A DNA stretch of 64,000 nt from Leeia oryzae DSM 17879 (GCF_000376945.1 NZ_AQXU01000025.1:434001-498000); one strand, 5' to 3'. Numbered from the stretch's first letter, positions 54,887-63,914 are shown. Numbers and translations are program-made. The notes: generated by a model from the letters alone, not told the origin.

Positions 54887-55656
54887 GCGTCATCTCCTTT
54901 GGTAAACGGCAGCACCGGCGGCGCGGGCTTGCGGAAAAAAGGGACTTTCTTCAACCAGAGTCGCAAGGCCTGCCAATGAATGCGGGCCACGACCCCCAGC
55001 GTCAGCAGCGGCTGGGTCATGAAGGCCTGTCGCAGCGAGGTTGCGGCAAACGGCTGTTTGTGTCCCCCAATCGAGGTCTTGATCAAGAGACCATTGCGGT
55101 CGTGATAGTCGATACCGACAAAACTGTGGTCGGCAGACTCGCGGAACCGGAACGCATACCGGCCTTCTACCGGGCAAAAGGGTGATACATGCATCAGCTT
55201 GCGGCACAGCAGCACAGTGTCGTTGTGAATGCGCTCGCCACCGGGGGCGGTCAACAGATAATGGTGATGTTCACCAAAGGTGTTGTTGACCTCGGCCAGC
55301 ACGGCCTTCAGCCCACCCTGCCGGTCATGGCAAAACCAGAAGCTGACCGGATTGAACACAAACCCCAGTACCCGCGGGAAGGTTTGCAGCCAGATCTCGC
55401 CATCGACCACGACACCTTCGCGGGTCAGGACCTCGCGCATCCAGCCTGCCAGCGGCGTCGCGTTTCTTGGCCCGTAATCGGCGGTACGGATACTCAGTGG
55501 CCGCCAGCGGTTCACCCCGAACCACCGGCTGCTCAGTTCATTCAGCCGGTCCAGATTCAGCCGCACGCAAAACACCGGATACACAAAGCGGTTAACCGCC
55601 GGCCGCAAGCGGTGGTGCATGACCTGTCCACGGATGAGGATGGCGGCGGGCTTCAT
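54883..55656 (-). CDS. DUF1365 family protein
   Basis: A 257-aa protein with the DUF1365 blocks FVYPVFCVRLNLDRL, VFNPVSFWFCHDRQGGLKAVLAEVNNTFGEHH and HVSPFCPVEGRYAFRF. It is nearly always next to a FAD oxidoreductase and cfa. Start ATG 55656 follows GAGGG, just after the previous stop codon; function unknown. Confidence 0.9.
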   Translation of the reverse strand: MKPAAILIRGQVMHHRLRPAVNRFVYPVFCVRLNLDRLNELSSRWFGVNRWRPLSIRTADYGPRNATPLAGWMREVLTREGVVVDGEIWLQTFPRVLGFVFNPVSFWFCHDRQGGLKAVLAEVNNTFGEHHHYLLTAPGGERIHNDTVLLCRKLMHVSPFCPVEGRYAFRFRESADHSFVGIDYHDRNGLLIKTSIGGHKQPFAATSLRQAFMTQPLLTLGVVARIHWQALRLWLKKVPFFRKPAPPVLPFTKGDDA

Positions 55657-55657
55657 G

Positions 55658-56935
55658 TCATACCCTCGCCCACTCGGGCGCCATGCCAAAGTCGGCCACC
55701 ACCCGCAGCGCAGATTTCAGTCCGTCTTCATGGAAACCGTAACCGGTCCAGGCACCGGCAAACCAGATGCCGTGCTTGCCCTGGATAGTCGGTAGCTGTT
55801 GCTGTGCATCAATGGCGGCCTGGTCAAATACCGGGTGCGCATACTCGAAACGTGCGATGACCCGGGCAGGGTCTGGCGGGGTAAACGGGTTGAGCGTCAC
55901 CACCACTGGTTGCGCAAACGGCAACTGTTGCAACTGGTTCAGCAGGTAACTGACGCACACCGGCCGTTCGCCCGCCACCTCGGCTCCGCCCAGGTAATTC
56001 CAGGCCGACCAGACCTTGCGCCGCTTGGGCAGTTGCTGGCTGTCGGTATGCAGTACGGCCAGATTGGGCTGGTACTTGACCGCGCCCAGCACGGCGGCTT
56101 CCGCTGCGCTGGCGTCCCCCAGCATCTGCAAGGTATCCGGTGCGTGCGTTGCCATGACTACCGCATCAAACAGCTCGGTCGTGGTAGCGGTACGTACCCT
56201 GACCTGGCCAGCCTGCCGGTCCACGGAGACCACCGGGGTATTGAGGCGAATGTCTGGCAAGGTGGCCGCAATTTTCTTCACGTATTCACGGGCGCCCATC
56301 TGCACGGTTTGCCATTGCGGACGGTTATTCACCTGCAGCAAGGCATGGTTGATACAAAAGCGCAGAAAGGTACTGGCCGGAAACGCCAGGATGTCGCGCG
56401 GGGAACTGGACCAGATGGCAGCGGCCATCGGCAGCAGATAGGCATGGCGAAAGGTCTCGCCGTAACGGCCGGCATCCAGCAACTGCCCCAGGGTCATGCC
56501 GGATACGAGGCTGTCGCTCAGGTTTTGTGCTGCGGCCGCATTAAAGCGCAGGATGTCGCGCAGCATGCCCAGAAACCTGGGGGACAGCATATTGCGTCGC
56601 TGGGCAAACACCGTATCCAGATTGGTACCCGCCCATTCCAGATGCCCCTGGTCCATCGACACGCCAAACGACATGTCCGTAGCGTGGCTGGACACTGCCA
56701 GTTCCGCGAACAAGGCTATCAGATTGGGGTAGGTGTGCTGGTTGAAAACCAGAAAACCGGTATCTGCCGGATGCGTCACCCCGTCCAGCGTCACGTCCAC
56801 CGTGTGGGTGTGCCCGCCCAGATAATTCCCGGCTTCAAACAGGGTCACCTCGTGACCACGGTTCAAAAAGTAGGCACTGGCCAAACCAGAAATGCCGGAG
56901 CCGATCACTGCAATGCGCTGACGTTGGTTCAACAT
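55658..56935 (-). CDS. FAD-dependent oxidoreductase (amine-oxidase family)
   Basis: A 425-aa flavoprotein. The FAD-binding GxGxxG is IAVIGSGISGLASAYFL near the N-terminus, with EAGNYLGGHTHTV (FAD ribose contact) and C-terminal GIWFAGAWTGYGFHEDGL. This family accompanies cfa and DUF1365 and could desaturate or rearrange acyl chains. First gene of the operon; ATG 56935 has AAAGG before it. Confidence 0.9.
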   Translation of the reverse strand: MLNQRQRIAVIGSGISGLASAYFLNRGHEVTLFEAGNYLGGHTHTVDVTLDGVTHPADTGFLVFNQHTYPNLIALFAELAVSSHATDMSFGVSMDQGHLEWAGTNLDTVFAQRRNMLSPRFLGMLRDILRFNAAAAQNLSDSLVSGMTLGQLLDAGRYGETFRHAYLLPMAAAIWSSSPRDILAFPASTFLRFCINHALLQVNNRPQWQTVQMGAREYVKKIAATLPDIRLNTPVVSVDRQAGQVRVRTATTTELFDAVVMATHAPDTLQMLGDASAAEAAVLGAVKYQPNLAVLHTDSQQLPKRRKVWSAWNYLGGAEVAGERPVCVSYLLNQLQQLPFAQPVVVTLNPFTPPDPARVIARFEYAHPVFDQAAIDAQQQLPTIQGKHGIWFAGAWTGYGFHEDGLKSALRVVADFGMAPEWARV

Positions 56936-57027
56936 GCCGGGCCTTTGAAAATGGGGATGCGGTTGCAAATTTATTTGGGTGCTTCATGCCTCTGGTGCTA
57001 AGATTACTACCAACCAATAATAAAATC

Positions 57028-57039
57028 TACTGATCAGTA
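57028..57039. promoter_or_regulatory. Candidate TetR operator
   Basis: TACTGATCAGTA is a perfect 12-bp palindrome between the divergent FAD oxidoreductase and TetR genes, 25 nt before the TetR start. It fits the symmetrical sites of TetR repressors. Confidence 0.55.
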
Positions 57040-57064
57040 ACTTTTTTTACCGTAGGGTATAAAC

Positions 57065-57673
57065 ATGGGCTTACTCGGCAAGCTTAGCTTCAAGGACCAG
57101 GCCTTCCGGCTCCGTGAAGATGCCATCCTGGACGCAACCACCCGCATTCTGTCTGGCAAAGGGTTCGACCTGATGACCATGGATGACGTGGCCAATGCAG
57201 TGGGCATCTCCAAACCCAGCCTGTACAAGCACTTCAAGTCCAAGGACGATCTGGTGGGCGAAGCCATGGTGCGCCTGATAGATGGCGCACTGGCGTTTCT
57301 GGCGGACATGCCGGCTGACTTGTCTGCCAAGCAGAAACTGGCGGCCTTGCTGGAATGGGCCCTGCGGGTCCGGCTGGAAGGCGGCATGCCGTTCTTGCCA
57401 TCCACCAGCCCGCAAGTGCGCGAGATGCTGATGAAAAATCTCAAGTACGTGATGCGGGTCATGAAGCTCAATGGCCAGATCGAGAAATTCATCACCTCCG
57501 CCCAGAAAGCGGGCGACCTCAACCCGGCGCTACCGGTAGACGTGATTTTGTTCAGTTATTACTCCCGCACCTGCGACCCGGCCGTGGAGTTTTTGCAGCT
57601 GTACAGCAAACTCGGTACCGACGACATTGTCACGCACATGCTGCACGTCTGTTTTGAAGGCCTGCAGGCCTGA
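57065..57673 (+). CDS. TetR-family transcriptional regulator
   Basis: A 202-aa regulator. The HTH is at residues about 22-62: ATRILSGKGFDLMTMDDVANAVGISKPSLYKHFKSKDDLV. The C-terminal ligand domain is generic. It is divergent from the lipid operon and likely represses it and itself through the palindrome at 57028-57039. Related cfa clusters in photosynthetic bacteria are controlled by sigma factor RpoE with ChrR; no such pair is here. Confidence 0.92.
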   Translation: MGLLGKLSFKDQAFRLREDAILDATTRILSGKGFDLMTMDDVANAVGISKPSLYKHFKSKDDLVGEAMVRLIDGALAFLADMPADLSAKQKLAALLEWALRVRLEGGMPFLPSTSPQVREMLMKNLKYVMRVMKLNGQIEKFITSAQKAGDLNPALPVDVILFSYYSRTCDPAVEFLQLYSKLGTDDIVTHMLHVCFEGLQA

Positions 57674-57703
57674 GCCTGCCCAAGCCGGCCTACGAAGGAC
57701 AAT

Positions 57704-57740
57704 AAAAAACCCCATGCACAGACGTGACATGGGGTTTTTT
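57704..57740. terminator. Bidirectional intrinsic terminator
   Basis: 13-nt arms AAAAAACCCCATG / CATGGGGTTTTTT (57704-57716, 57728-57740) with an 11-nt loop. It ends the TetR gene and the convergent chemoreceptor gene. Confidence 0.92.
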
Positions 57741-57762
57741 GTTAGGTGACAACAGCCGGGTC

Positions 57763-58896
57763 TTAGTGGCTGTGGCTGCCTTCATGCATGCACAGCAGGT
57801 TTGGATGGCTTTCGCCGTTGTCGGCCATTTGCTCCAGACTCTGGATCACCGCCATGCTGGCTGCTTCCATGTCCTGCAAGGCGTGCAGCATCTCCTCCGA
57901 ACGACCGGCATGCTTGGCGCGCACGGCCAGTTGGGCTGCATGATGCACTTTCTCGTGCGGGCGCTCCAGCTCGCGATAACCGCTCAGTTGCGAGAAACAG
58001 GCATGCCCTTCGCCCTGATAATACCATTGTCCCAGACGGCATTCGGTATGCGAGGCAAAGCTGCTTTCTGCATCATTAGACAAGCCGAACAGCACCTGAT
58101 ACACGCGGAACTTGAACAGCAGGTGGTCTACCTTGGCCAGCTCGCAGAACCCGCGCAATGCAGAAGCAGATACGGTCAGCTCCATGCCGGACGACATTTC
58201 AAACAGCTTGTGCATGATCTCGGCGGCCTGCTGGCCTTCCTGACTGAAGGTACCGGCTTCGTTCGCCAGCGATTCCATGCTGTTGCGGCTGTCTTTGCTC
58301 TCGATACTGATCTGCGATACCAGGGTGGAAATTTCGCTGGTGGCGTTGGTGGTGCGCTCGGCCAGTTTGCGCACTTCATCGGCGACCACTGCAAAACCGC
58401 GCCCTTGCTCGCCCGCACGTGCCGCTTCGATGGACGCATTCAGCGCCAGCAGGTTGGTCTGGTCGGCAATTTCCTTGATCAGCTGCACAATGCCGCTAAT
58501 GGCCTGGGCTCGGGTATCCAGCGTGCCTACCTGGGAAGCGGCCTGACTGGAACTGCTGGCCAACGTGGCCAGGCGGCTGGCGATTTCCTGCACCGCCGCG
58601 CGGCCGGACTCGGACAGGTCCTGTGCCTCGACGGCCTGGGATTTCTGGTTGCGCATGGCATTGGCCAGGTCAGCCAGTGAAGTCTGGGTTTCAGTAATCG
58701 ACATGCCGAACGACTGAAGATTCTGCACCAGTTTCTGCATGTCTTCTGCCATTGCACGGCAATTGGCAGCCTCCTGAGCCGCGGCATCGGCTCTGGCAAT
58801 GGCAGCGGCCAGCGCCTGCTCACGCTCTGCCAGTTGTACTTTTAACTGCTCGGTTTCTACATTCTGTTGTTGCTGTTTTTTTGCCCCAAACCACAT
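57763..58896 (-). CDS. Soluble chemoreceptor with C-terminal CZB domain
   Basis: A 377-aa protein without membrane segments. A coiled coil (residues about 10-50) leads into an MCP signalling domain with hairpin tip [39 protein letters not shown]. The C-terminal CZB domain has [28 protein letters not shown] and [10 protein letters not shown], giving the conserved Cys/His zinc site. CZB chemoreceptors sense zinc or hypochlorous acid. The tail ends MHEGSHSH. No chemotaxis partners are adjacent. Confidence 0.92.
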   Translation of the reverse strand: MWFGAKKQQQQNVETEQLKVQLAEREQALAAAIARADAAAQEAANCRAMAEDMQKLVQNLQSFGMSITETQTSLADLANAMRNQKSQAVEAQDLSESGRAAVQEIASRLATLASSSSQAASQVGTLDTRAQAISGIVQLIKEIADQTNLLALNASIEAARAGEQGRGFAVVADEVRKLAERTTNATSEISTLVSQISIESKDSRNSMESLANEAGTFSQEGQQAAEIMHKLFEMSSGMELTVSASALRGFCELAKVDHLLFKFRVYQVLFGLSNDAESSFASHTECRLGQWYYQGEGHACFSQLSGYRELERPHEKVHHAAQLAVRAKHAGRSEEMLHALQDMEAASMAVIQSLEQMADNGESHPNLLCMHEGSHSH

Positions 58897-59046
58897 AGCC
58901 CGTTCCCTTGTTTATCCAGTATATGAATCTTATGTGTACTGCCCGGTCAGATTATGGCACACATCACGGATGGATTGACTGAGCTATCTCAAAAGTCAGT
59001 TCGCCCTGTGTCCGGCATGTCATTTACCTTGATCCGTCGTGACACG

Positions 59047-60825
59047 TCACGCCCCCTCATGACGTTCCTTCAGCAGGTCTGCCAGCGCGGCAACGCCAAC
59101 TGGCGGTTCGGGTGTCCAAGGTACGACATAAACTTCGTGCCGGGTTTGCGCGGTGATGCGCGTCATCTGTTTGCGTTCGCCCGCCAATCGGGCACGCAGC
59201 AGGGGGTCCTGGGTGTCAGTGGCCAGCAACGATTTGTTGACCACCCAGGCAAACGGCTCGATGCTGGCACGGCGCAAGTCTGCTTGCAGCGCAGCCGCCT
59301 GTGACACCGGCGTGGCTTCCGGCAGGGTCACCAGGATGATGCGGGTATAGTCAGCATCTTGCAGGCGCATCAGCGGCGTCACGATATTGCCAGATCCCTT
59401 GCCCTCGAACTCGCGCATCATCTGCCGGTGATACGCACCGGTGGCATCCATCAGTAGCAGCGAATGCCCAGTAGGGGCTGTATCCAGCACCACAAAGGCG
59501 CTTCTGGCCTGCGACACCACGTGCGAGAACGCATGAAATACCGCCACCTCTTCCGTGCACGGGGAGCGCAGATCTTCCAGCAGCAGGGCAATTTCTTCTT
59601 CAGTCAGCTGCGGCGAGCGGGCCGCCACAATCTTGTCGATGTACTTCTGCGTCTCGGCCTTGGGGTCTATCCGCCCCACGCTCAGGCCCGGAACCTCCCC
59701 GTTCAGGGTCTCGGCCAGATGGGCGGCCGGGTCGGTGGTGCTCAGGTGTACCGTTTTGCCTGCACGCACCAGCCCTAATGCCAGCGCTGCGGCAATGGTG
59801 GTTTTACCTACCCCGCCCTTGCCCATCACCATGATCAGGCCGCGCTCACGCTGGCAAAGGTCGGTCACCAGCGCTTGGAGACCCGGATGGTCATCCTGTC
59901 CGGACGATATCGCCTTCGGGGTATCCAGCCCAGCTTCATCCCCCGTCAGCAAGCCACGGAGCGCGGGCAGGCCAACCGAATCCACCGGGCGCATGGGGAT
60001 GACATCTGTCGGCAGTTGTCGCAAACAGGCCGGCATGGCCGCCAGTGCTTGCTGGCCGAGCCGTTCAATTGCCACGGCCACCGGATCATCCTGCCGGCTG
60101 GCCGTAAATACCGCATTGATCACCAGCCGCTGCTGGGTCAGCCCCAGTTCTGCCAACTCCAGCGCAGAGCGTGCAGCTTCGTCAATCGCCCCTTTTTCGG
60201 CACGGGTGACCAGTATCATGGTGGTCATGGCGGCATCATTGAGCATCAGGAGCGCCTGGTTGAACAGTTGTTCCTGCATTTTCAGGCCGGAATGCGGACC
60301 AAGACAGGAGGCTCCCCGGTCGTTCCCCGCCAGGAAACCGCTCCATGCCTTGGGCAAACTGAGCAGCCGCAGGGTATGGCCGGTCGGGGCCGTATCAAAC
60401 ACTACGTGGTCATATGCCTCGCCCCCTCGGGAAAGCAGGCTGGAAAACTCGTCAAAGGTGGCAATTTCGGTGGTACAGGCACCAGAGAGCTGCTCGCGCA
60501 CGGTAGCGACCTCGTCAGCGCTGGCCGTCGCCCCCATCTGTTCCTCCACCCGCGCACGGTAAGCCTGGGCGGCTGCGTCCGGGTCGATATTCAGCACCTG
60601 CAACCCCGGCACGCCCGGCACCAGCACAGGCTGGTTACTGAGCGTAATGCCCAGCATTTCATCCAGGTTGGAGGCCGCATCGGTACTGACCAGCAACACG
60701 CGTTTGCCGGCGTCCGCCAGCGCGATGGCCGTTGCGGTCGATACCGAGGTCTTGCCCACACCTCCTTTACCGGTAAAGAACAAGTATTTGGTGGGATGAT
60801 CCAGTAATCTGACGACTGACGGCAT
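59047..60825 (-). CDS. arsA: Arsenical pump-driving ATPase ArsA
   Basis: A 592-aa protein with two homologous ATPase halves; P-loops FTGKGGVGKTS and VMGKGGVGKTT, and two DTAPTGH motifs. Three Cys at the As(III)-binding positions of E. coli ArsA are visible (SGACTTE, GASCLGP, SPCTEE). The start at 60825 has AAAGGAAG before it. It is divergent from arsR; the arsD chaperone usually found with it is not in the window. It could power the Acr3 transporter encoded at 61864-62907. Confidence 0.95.
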   Translation of the reverse strand: MPSVVRLLDHPTKYLFFTGKGGVGKTSVSTATAIALADAGKRVLLVSTDAASNLDEMLGITLSNQPVLVPGVPGLQVLNIDPDAAAQAYRARVEEQMGATASADEVATVREQLSGACTTEIATFDEFSSLLSRGGEAYDHVVFDTAPTGHTLRLLSLPKAWSGFLAGNDRGASCLGPHSGLKMQEQLFNQALLMLNDAAMTTMILVTRAEKGAIDEAARSALELAELGLTQQRLVINAVFTASRQDDPVAVAIERLGQQALAAMPACLRQLPTDVIPMRPVDSVGLPALRGLLTGDEAGLDTPKAISSGQDDHPGLQALVTDLCQRERGLIMVMGKGGVGKTTIAAALALGLVRAGKTVHLSTTDPAAHLAETLNGEVPGLSVGRIDPKAETQKYIDKIVAARSPQLTEEEIALLLEDLRSPCTEEVAVFHAFSHVVSQARSAFVVLDTAPTGHSLLLMDATGAYHRQMMREFEGKGSGNIVTPLMRLQDADYTRIILVTLPEATPVSQAAALQADLRRASIEPFAWVVNKSLLATDTQDPLLRARLAGERKQMTRITAQTRHEVYVVPWTPEPPVGVAALADLLKERHEGA

Positions 60826-60886
60826 ATGGCTTCCTTTTGTGCAGAACATCTGTCCGGCTCGCAACCTGCAAGGCGGGGGTCATCTT

Positions 60887-60942
60887 TTAACAATAGCACC
60901 ATCTTACTATACAATAATTCCAGAAATATTGTATAGTAAGAT
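60887..60942 (+). promoter_or_regulatory. arsR promoter with perfect ArsR-type operator
   Basis: TTAACA (60887-60892) and TACAAT (60910-60915) with a 17-nt spacer form a good sigma70 promoter. A perfect inverted repeat with 16-nt arms ATCTTACTATACAATA (60901-60916) and its complement (60927-60942) and a 10-nt spacer overlaps the -10 and start site, just before the arsR ATG at 60944. Confidence 0.8.
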
Positions 60943-60943
60943 C

Positions 60944-61267
60944 ATGACAGAAAATGACGTAATCCGATCCCTCGCGGCGCTGGCGCAAAACATCCGGCTG
61001 AGAATCTTCCGGGCACTGGTGGTGGCCGGCAATACCGGCCTGACGCCAGGTGACCTGGCCAGCCAGCTGGAGGTTGCCCCCAATACGATGTCGTTCCATC
61101 TGAAAGAACTGGCTTCTGCCGGTCTGATCAGCCAGGAGCGACAAGGCCGCAACCTGATTTACCGTGCCTCGTTCGACACCATGAGCGCGCTGTTGGGATA
61201 CCTGACCGAGAACTGTTGTCAGGGCAGTGCATGCCCTGACAACAGCACCACCACTTGCAAGTGCTGA
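60944..61267 (+). CDS. arsR: ArsR-family arsenic-responsive repressor
   Basis: A 107-aa winged-helix repressor. HTH region LTPGDLASQLEVAPNTMSFHLKELASAGLI. The classical ELCVCDL metal site is absent; the As(III) site is probably the C-terminal Cys cluster C91, C92, C97, C105, C107, like ArsR proteins of the C-terminal-cysteine type. There is no clear Shine-Dalgarno because the operator abuts the ATG. The ORF's upstream extension to 60839 overlaps arsA and the operator. Confidence 0.92.
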   Translation: MTENDVIRSLAALAQNIRLRIFRALVVAGNTGLTPGDLASQLEVAPNTMSFHLKELASAGLISQERQGRNLIYRASFDTMSALLGYLTENCCQGSACPDNSTTTCKC

Positions 61268-61279
61268 AAGGAGTTTCTG

Positions 61280-61765
61280 ATGAAAAGATTCCATGTTCAT
61301 GTCCACGTGGACGACCTGGCAAAAAGTATCGCTTTTTATTCCAGACTGTTTGCCGCCGAGCCGGCGCGGGTAGAAGCCGATTACGCCAAGTGGATGCTGG
61401 ATGACCCGCGCGTGAACTTTGCCATTTCCACCCGCGGCACCCAAGCTGGCCTGGACCATTTCGGGTTTCAGGTAGACGATGCCACTGAACTGGCGGCGCT
61501 GAAGCAGCGTGCCGAATCTGCCGACATGGCCTTGCTGGACGAAGGCAGTACCAGCTGCTGCTATGCCCGCAGTGAAAAACACTGGGTGACCGACCCGCAA
61601 GGCATCGCCTGGGAGCATTTCCATACCCTCGGCAATATCCCGGTATTTAATGAGGCAGACAAAGCCCCGGCCGCAGGTGCTTGCTGCGTACCCGTCCCCG
61701 CTGCCGAGAAGCCGGCTGCCGCCTGCTGCACGCCGGCCAGCAAAACGACGGGCACGTGCTGCTGA
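61280..61765 (+). CDS. ArsI/CadI-type VOC protein (organoarsenical C-As lyase-like)
   Basis: A 161-aa VOC protein. His5, His60 and Glu112 are the expected metal ligands, and the CC pair C93-C94 in STSCCYARSEKHW, followed by DPQGIAWEHF, matches the ArsI substrate-binding signature, as in C-As lyases that demethylate methylarsenite. The tail adds three more Cys pairs (ACCV, ACCT, TCC), perhaps for metal binding. It follows arsR by 12 nt. CadI-like metal binding without lyase activity is the alternative. Confidence 0.85.
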   Translation: MKRFHVHVHVDDLAKSIAFYSRLFAAEPARVEADYAKWMLDDPRVNFAISTRGTQAGLDHFGFQVDDATELAALKQRAESADMALLDEGSTSCCYARSEKHWVTDPQGIAWEHFHTLGNIPVFNEADKAPAAGACCVPVPAAEKPAAACCTPASKTTGTCC

Positions 61766-61810
61766 CCCTCAGGCGCACGGCCTGACACAGAAACGGCCAC
61801 CACAAACAGC

Positions 61811-61845
61811 AAGGGCCATCCGGGCACACTGTCCGGATGGCCCTT
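61811..61845. terminator. Convergent hairpin between arsI-like gene and acr3
   Basis: 13-bp stem AAGGGCCATCCGG / CCGGATGGCCCTT (61811-61823, 61833-61845) between convergent genes. No U-tract on either side, so it may be a 3'-end stabiliser. Confidence 0.6.
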
Positions 61846-61863
61846 CTGCCTGGTTAATCGCCT

Positions 61864-62907
61864 TTAACGACGTTCGTACCAGGGCTTGGAACCGTTCACC
61901 ACCTTCACCACCAGCAGCATCACCGGTACCTCAATCAGCACCCCGACCACCGTGGCCAGCGCCGCACCGGAATGAAACCCGAACAGGCTGATCGCCGCTG
62001 CCACGGCCAGCTCGAAAAAGTTGGAGGCCCCGATCAGGGCTGACGGACAAGCCACGTTGTGTTTCTCGCCCACGGCACGGTTCAGCCAATACGCCAGCCC
62101 GGCATTAAAGAACACCTGGATCAGAATCGGCACCGCCAGCAGTGCAATAACCAATGGCTGTTGCAGAATGGCCTCGCCCTGAAAGGCAAACAGCAGCACC
62201 AAGGTAGCCAGCAGTGCGCCAATCGACCACGGGCCGATCTTTGCCATGGCGGCCTCAAAGGCAGCCAGCCCTTTAGAGAGCAGTTGCTTGCGCCACAGTT
62301 GTGCCAGTATCACCGGTATCACGATATACAGCACCACCGAGGTCAGCAGCGTGGACCACGGCACGGTAATGGCAGAAATGCCCAGCAAAAAGCCCACCAG
62401 CGGTGCAAACGCAATCACCATGATGCTGTCGTTCAAGGCCACCTGCGACAGGGTGAACAGCGGGTCGCCATTGGTCAGGCGGCTCCAGACAAACACCATG
62501 GCGGTACAAGGCGCGGCAGCCAGCAGAATCAGGCCGGCGATATAGCTGTCCAGCTGTGCTGCGGGCAGCATCGGCGCAAACAGGTGGCGGATAAACAGCC
62601 AGCCCAGCAACGCCATCGAGAACGGTTTGACCAGCCAGTTCACCACCAGCGTGACGCCAATGCCGCGTACATGCTGCCGCACTTCATGCAGCGCGCCAAA
62701 ATCCACCTTGACCAGCATGGGGATGATCATGACCCAGATCAGGAAGCCCACGGGCAGATTGACCTTGGCAATTTCCAGTCCGCCAATGGCCTGAAAGACC
62801 CCTGGCAGCAGCTGTCCGGCAGCGATGCCGATGACGATACATGTAAAAACCCAGAGCGTCAGATAGCGTTCGAACACGCTCATCGGCGCATGGTTGGCCT
62901 GTTTCAT
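61864..62907 (-). CDS. acr3: Arsenite efflux transporter Acr3
   Basis: A 347-aa membrane protein with about ten membrane segments, BASS-family Acr3. Conserved LAAAPCTAMVFVWSRLTNGDP (As(III)-binding Cys) and PSALIGASNFFELAVAAAI motifs are visible. It exports arsenite; ArsA may increase its efficiency. The gene is last in the minus-strand arsC operon, 44 nt after the phosphatase-like gene. Confidence 0.95.
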   Translation of the reverse strand: MKQANHAPMSVFERYLTLWVFTCIVIGIAAGQLLPGVFQAIGGLEIAKVNLPVGFLIWVMIIPMLVKVDFGALHEVRQHVRGIGVTLVVNWLVKPFSMALLGWLFIRHLFAPMLPAAQLDSYIAGLILLAAAPCTAMVFVWSRLTNGDPLFTLSQVALNDSIMVIAFAPLVGFLLGISAITVPWSTLLTSVVLYIVIPVILAQLWRKQLLSKGLAAFEAAMAKIGPWSIGALLATLVLLFAFQGEAILQQPLVIALLAVPILIQVFFNAGLAYWLNRAVGEKHNVACPSALIGASNFFELAVAAAISLFGFHSGAALATVVGVLIEVPVMLLVVKVVNGSKPWYERR

Positions 62908-62951
62908 GCGAAACCCTTTTCATCCAAAAAATAGGTTGTACAACCGGCGGC

Positions 62952-63404
62952 TTAGCCTTGCGGATACAGTGTCTGCAGTGCCTGGCGTTGTTCGGGCTTG
63001 AGGCTGATCACCGGGCGAATGGCCTTGGCCATGGATTCTGCCTCGGCCAGCGTAGCGGCCAGACCCAGCTCCATCAGTACCCCCACCGCCACGGTGCCGG
63101 TACGACCTTTACCACCGCCGCAATGAAACCCCACCTTCCTGCCTTGCCTGTAAGCAGAGACAACCGCCTGGATGGCCTTGGCAAACAAGGGGGCTTGGGC
63201 ATCGGTTGCCTCGTCCCCCAGCGGAATTTGCTGCCAGTCCAGTTGGCCCGTCGGGACCGCGCAACCGCTTGACTCGGCCCGCAGGTCGATGATGACGCTG
63301 ACCCCGTCCTCTGCCACCATGCCGGGCACGTCACTGGCGGCCCCCAGATAGATGCGGCCGGAAATCAGCTCGTGCCAGGTTTTGTCCGGGTTGATGTTTG
63401 CCAT
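62952..63404 (-). CDS. Dual-specificity-type phosphatase in the ars operon
   Basis: A 150-aa protein of the cysteine phosphatase fold. The P-loop HCGGGKGRTG has Cys95 and Arg101 in the C-x5-R arrangement, the signature of tyrosine/dual-specificity phosphatases. Its partner D64 or D68 could be the general acid. It is 6 nt after arsC, and translation is likely coupled. It is not ArsC, whose C-x5-R lies at the extreme N-terminus. Role unknown; arsenate competition with phosphate is one possible link. Confidence 0.88.
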   Translation of the reverse strand: MANINPDKTWHELISGRIYLGAASDVPGMVAEDGVSVIIDLRAESSGCAVPTGQLDWQQIPLGDEATDAQAPLFAKAIQAVVSAYRQGRKVGFHCGGGKGRTGTVAVGVLMELGLAATLAEAESMAKAIRPVISLKPEQRQALQTLYPQG

Positions 63405-63410
63405 GGCTAT

Positions 63411-63890
63411 TTACCTCACCTCGGCCGCGATCTTGTCCATCGCCTGTTTCAGTGCGTGCGGGTCTTGCTGCAAGGTCGCCAGCGGCAGCGCCAGAAACGC
63501 CTCGATGCGCGCCCGCAGAATGCGGTAAGCGGTCATAAAGGCTGCGTCGATCTCTGCATCCGTGCCGGTGGCATGTGCCGGGTCTTCTACCCCCCAGTGA
63601 GTACGCAAGACCGGCCCCAGATAGGCCGGGCAGGTTTCGCCAGCAGCACTGGCGCACACGGTAATCACGATATCCGGCGTGGCAGGCAGGTTGTCCCAGG
63701 ATTTGCTGTGGTAACCCTTGGTGCTGATGCCTTCTTTTGCCAGCAGCGCCAGCGAGCGCGGATGCACCTGGCCGGTCGGCTGACTGCCGGCGCTCATGGC
63801 GTGCCAGCCGGCCGGTGCCAGGTGGTTGAACGTGGCTTCCCCCAGAATCGAGCGACACGAATTGCCGGTACACAAAAACAGTACATTCAT
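63411..63890 (-). CDS. arsC: Arsenate reductase ArsC (low-molecular-weight phosphatase type)
   Basis: A 159-aa reductase of arsenate to arsenite. The P-loop CTGNSCR has Cys7 and Arg13; Cys79 and Cys87 in TVCASAAGETCP give the redox relay of the thioredoxin-coupled type, as in Staphylococcus ArsC. No Grx-linked type is present. It starts 24 nt after the stop codon of the truncated upstream gene. Confidence 0.95.
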   Translation of the reverse strand: MNVLFLCTGNSCRSILGEATFNHLAPAGWHAMSAGSQPTGQVHPRSLALLAKEGISTKGYHSKSWDNLPATPDIVITVCASAAGETCPAYLGPVLRTHWGVEDPAHATGTDAEIDAAFMTAYRILRARIEAFLALPLATLQQDPHALKQAMDKIAAEVR

Positions 63891-63914
63891 GATGAATTCC
63901 TTGCAGACAGTAAG

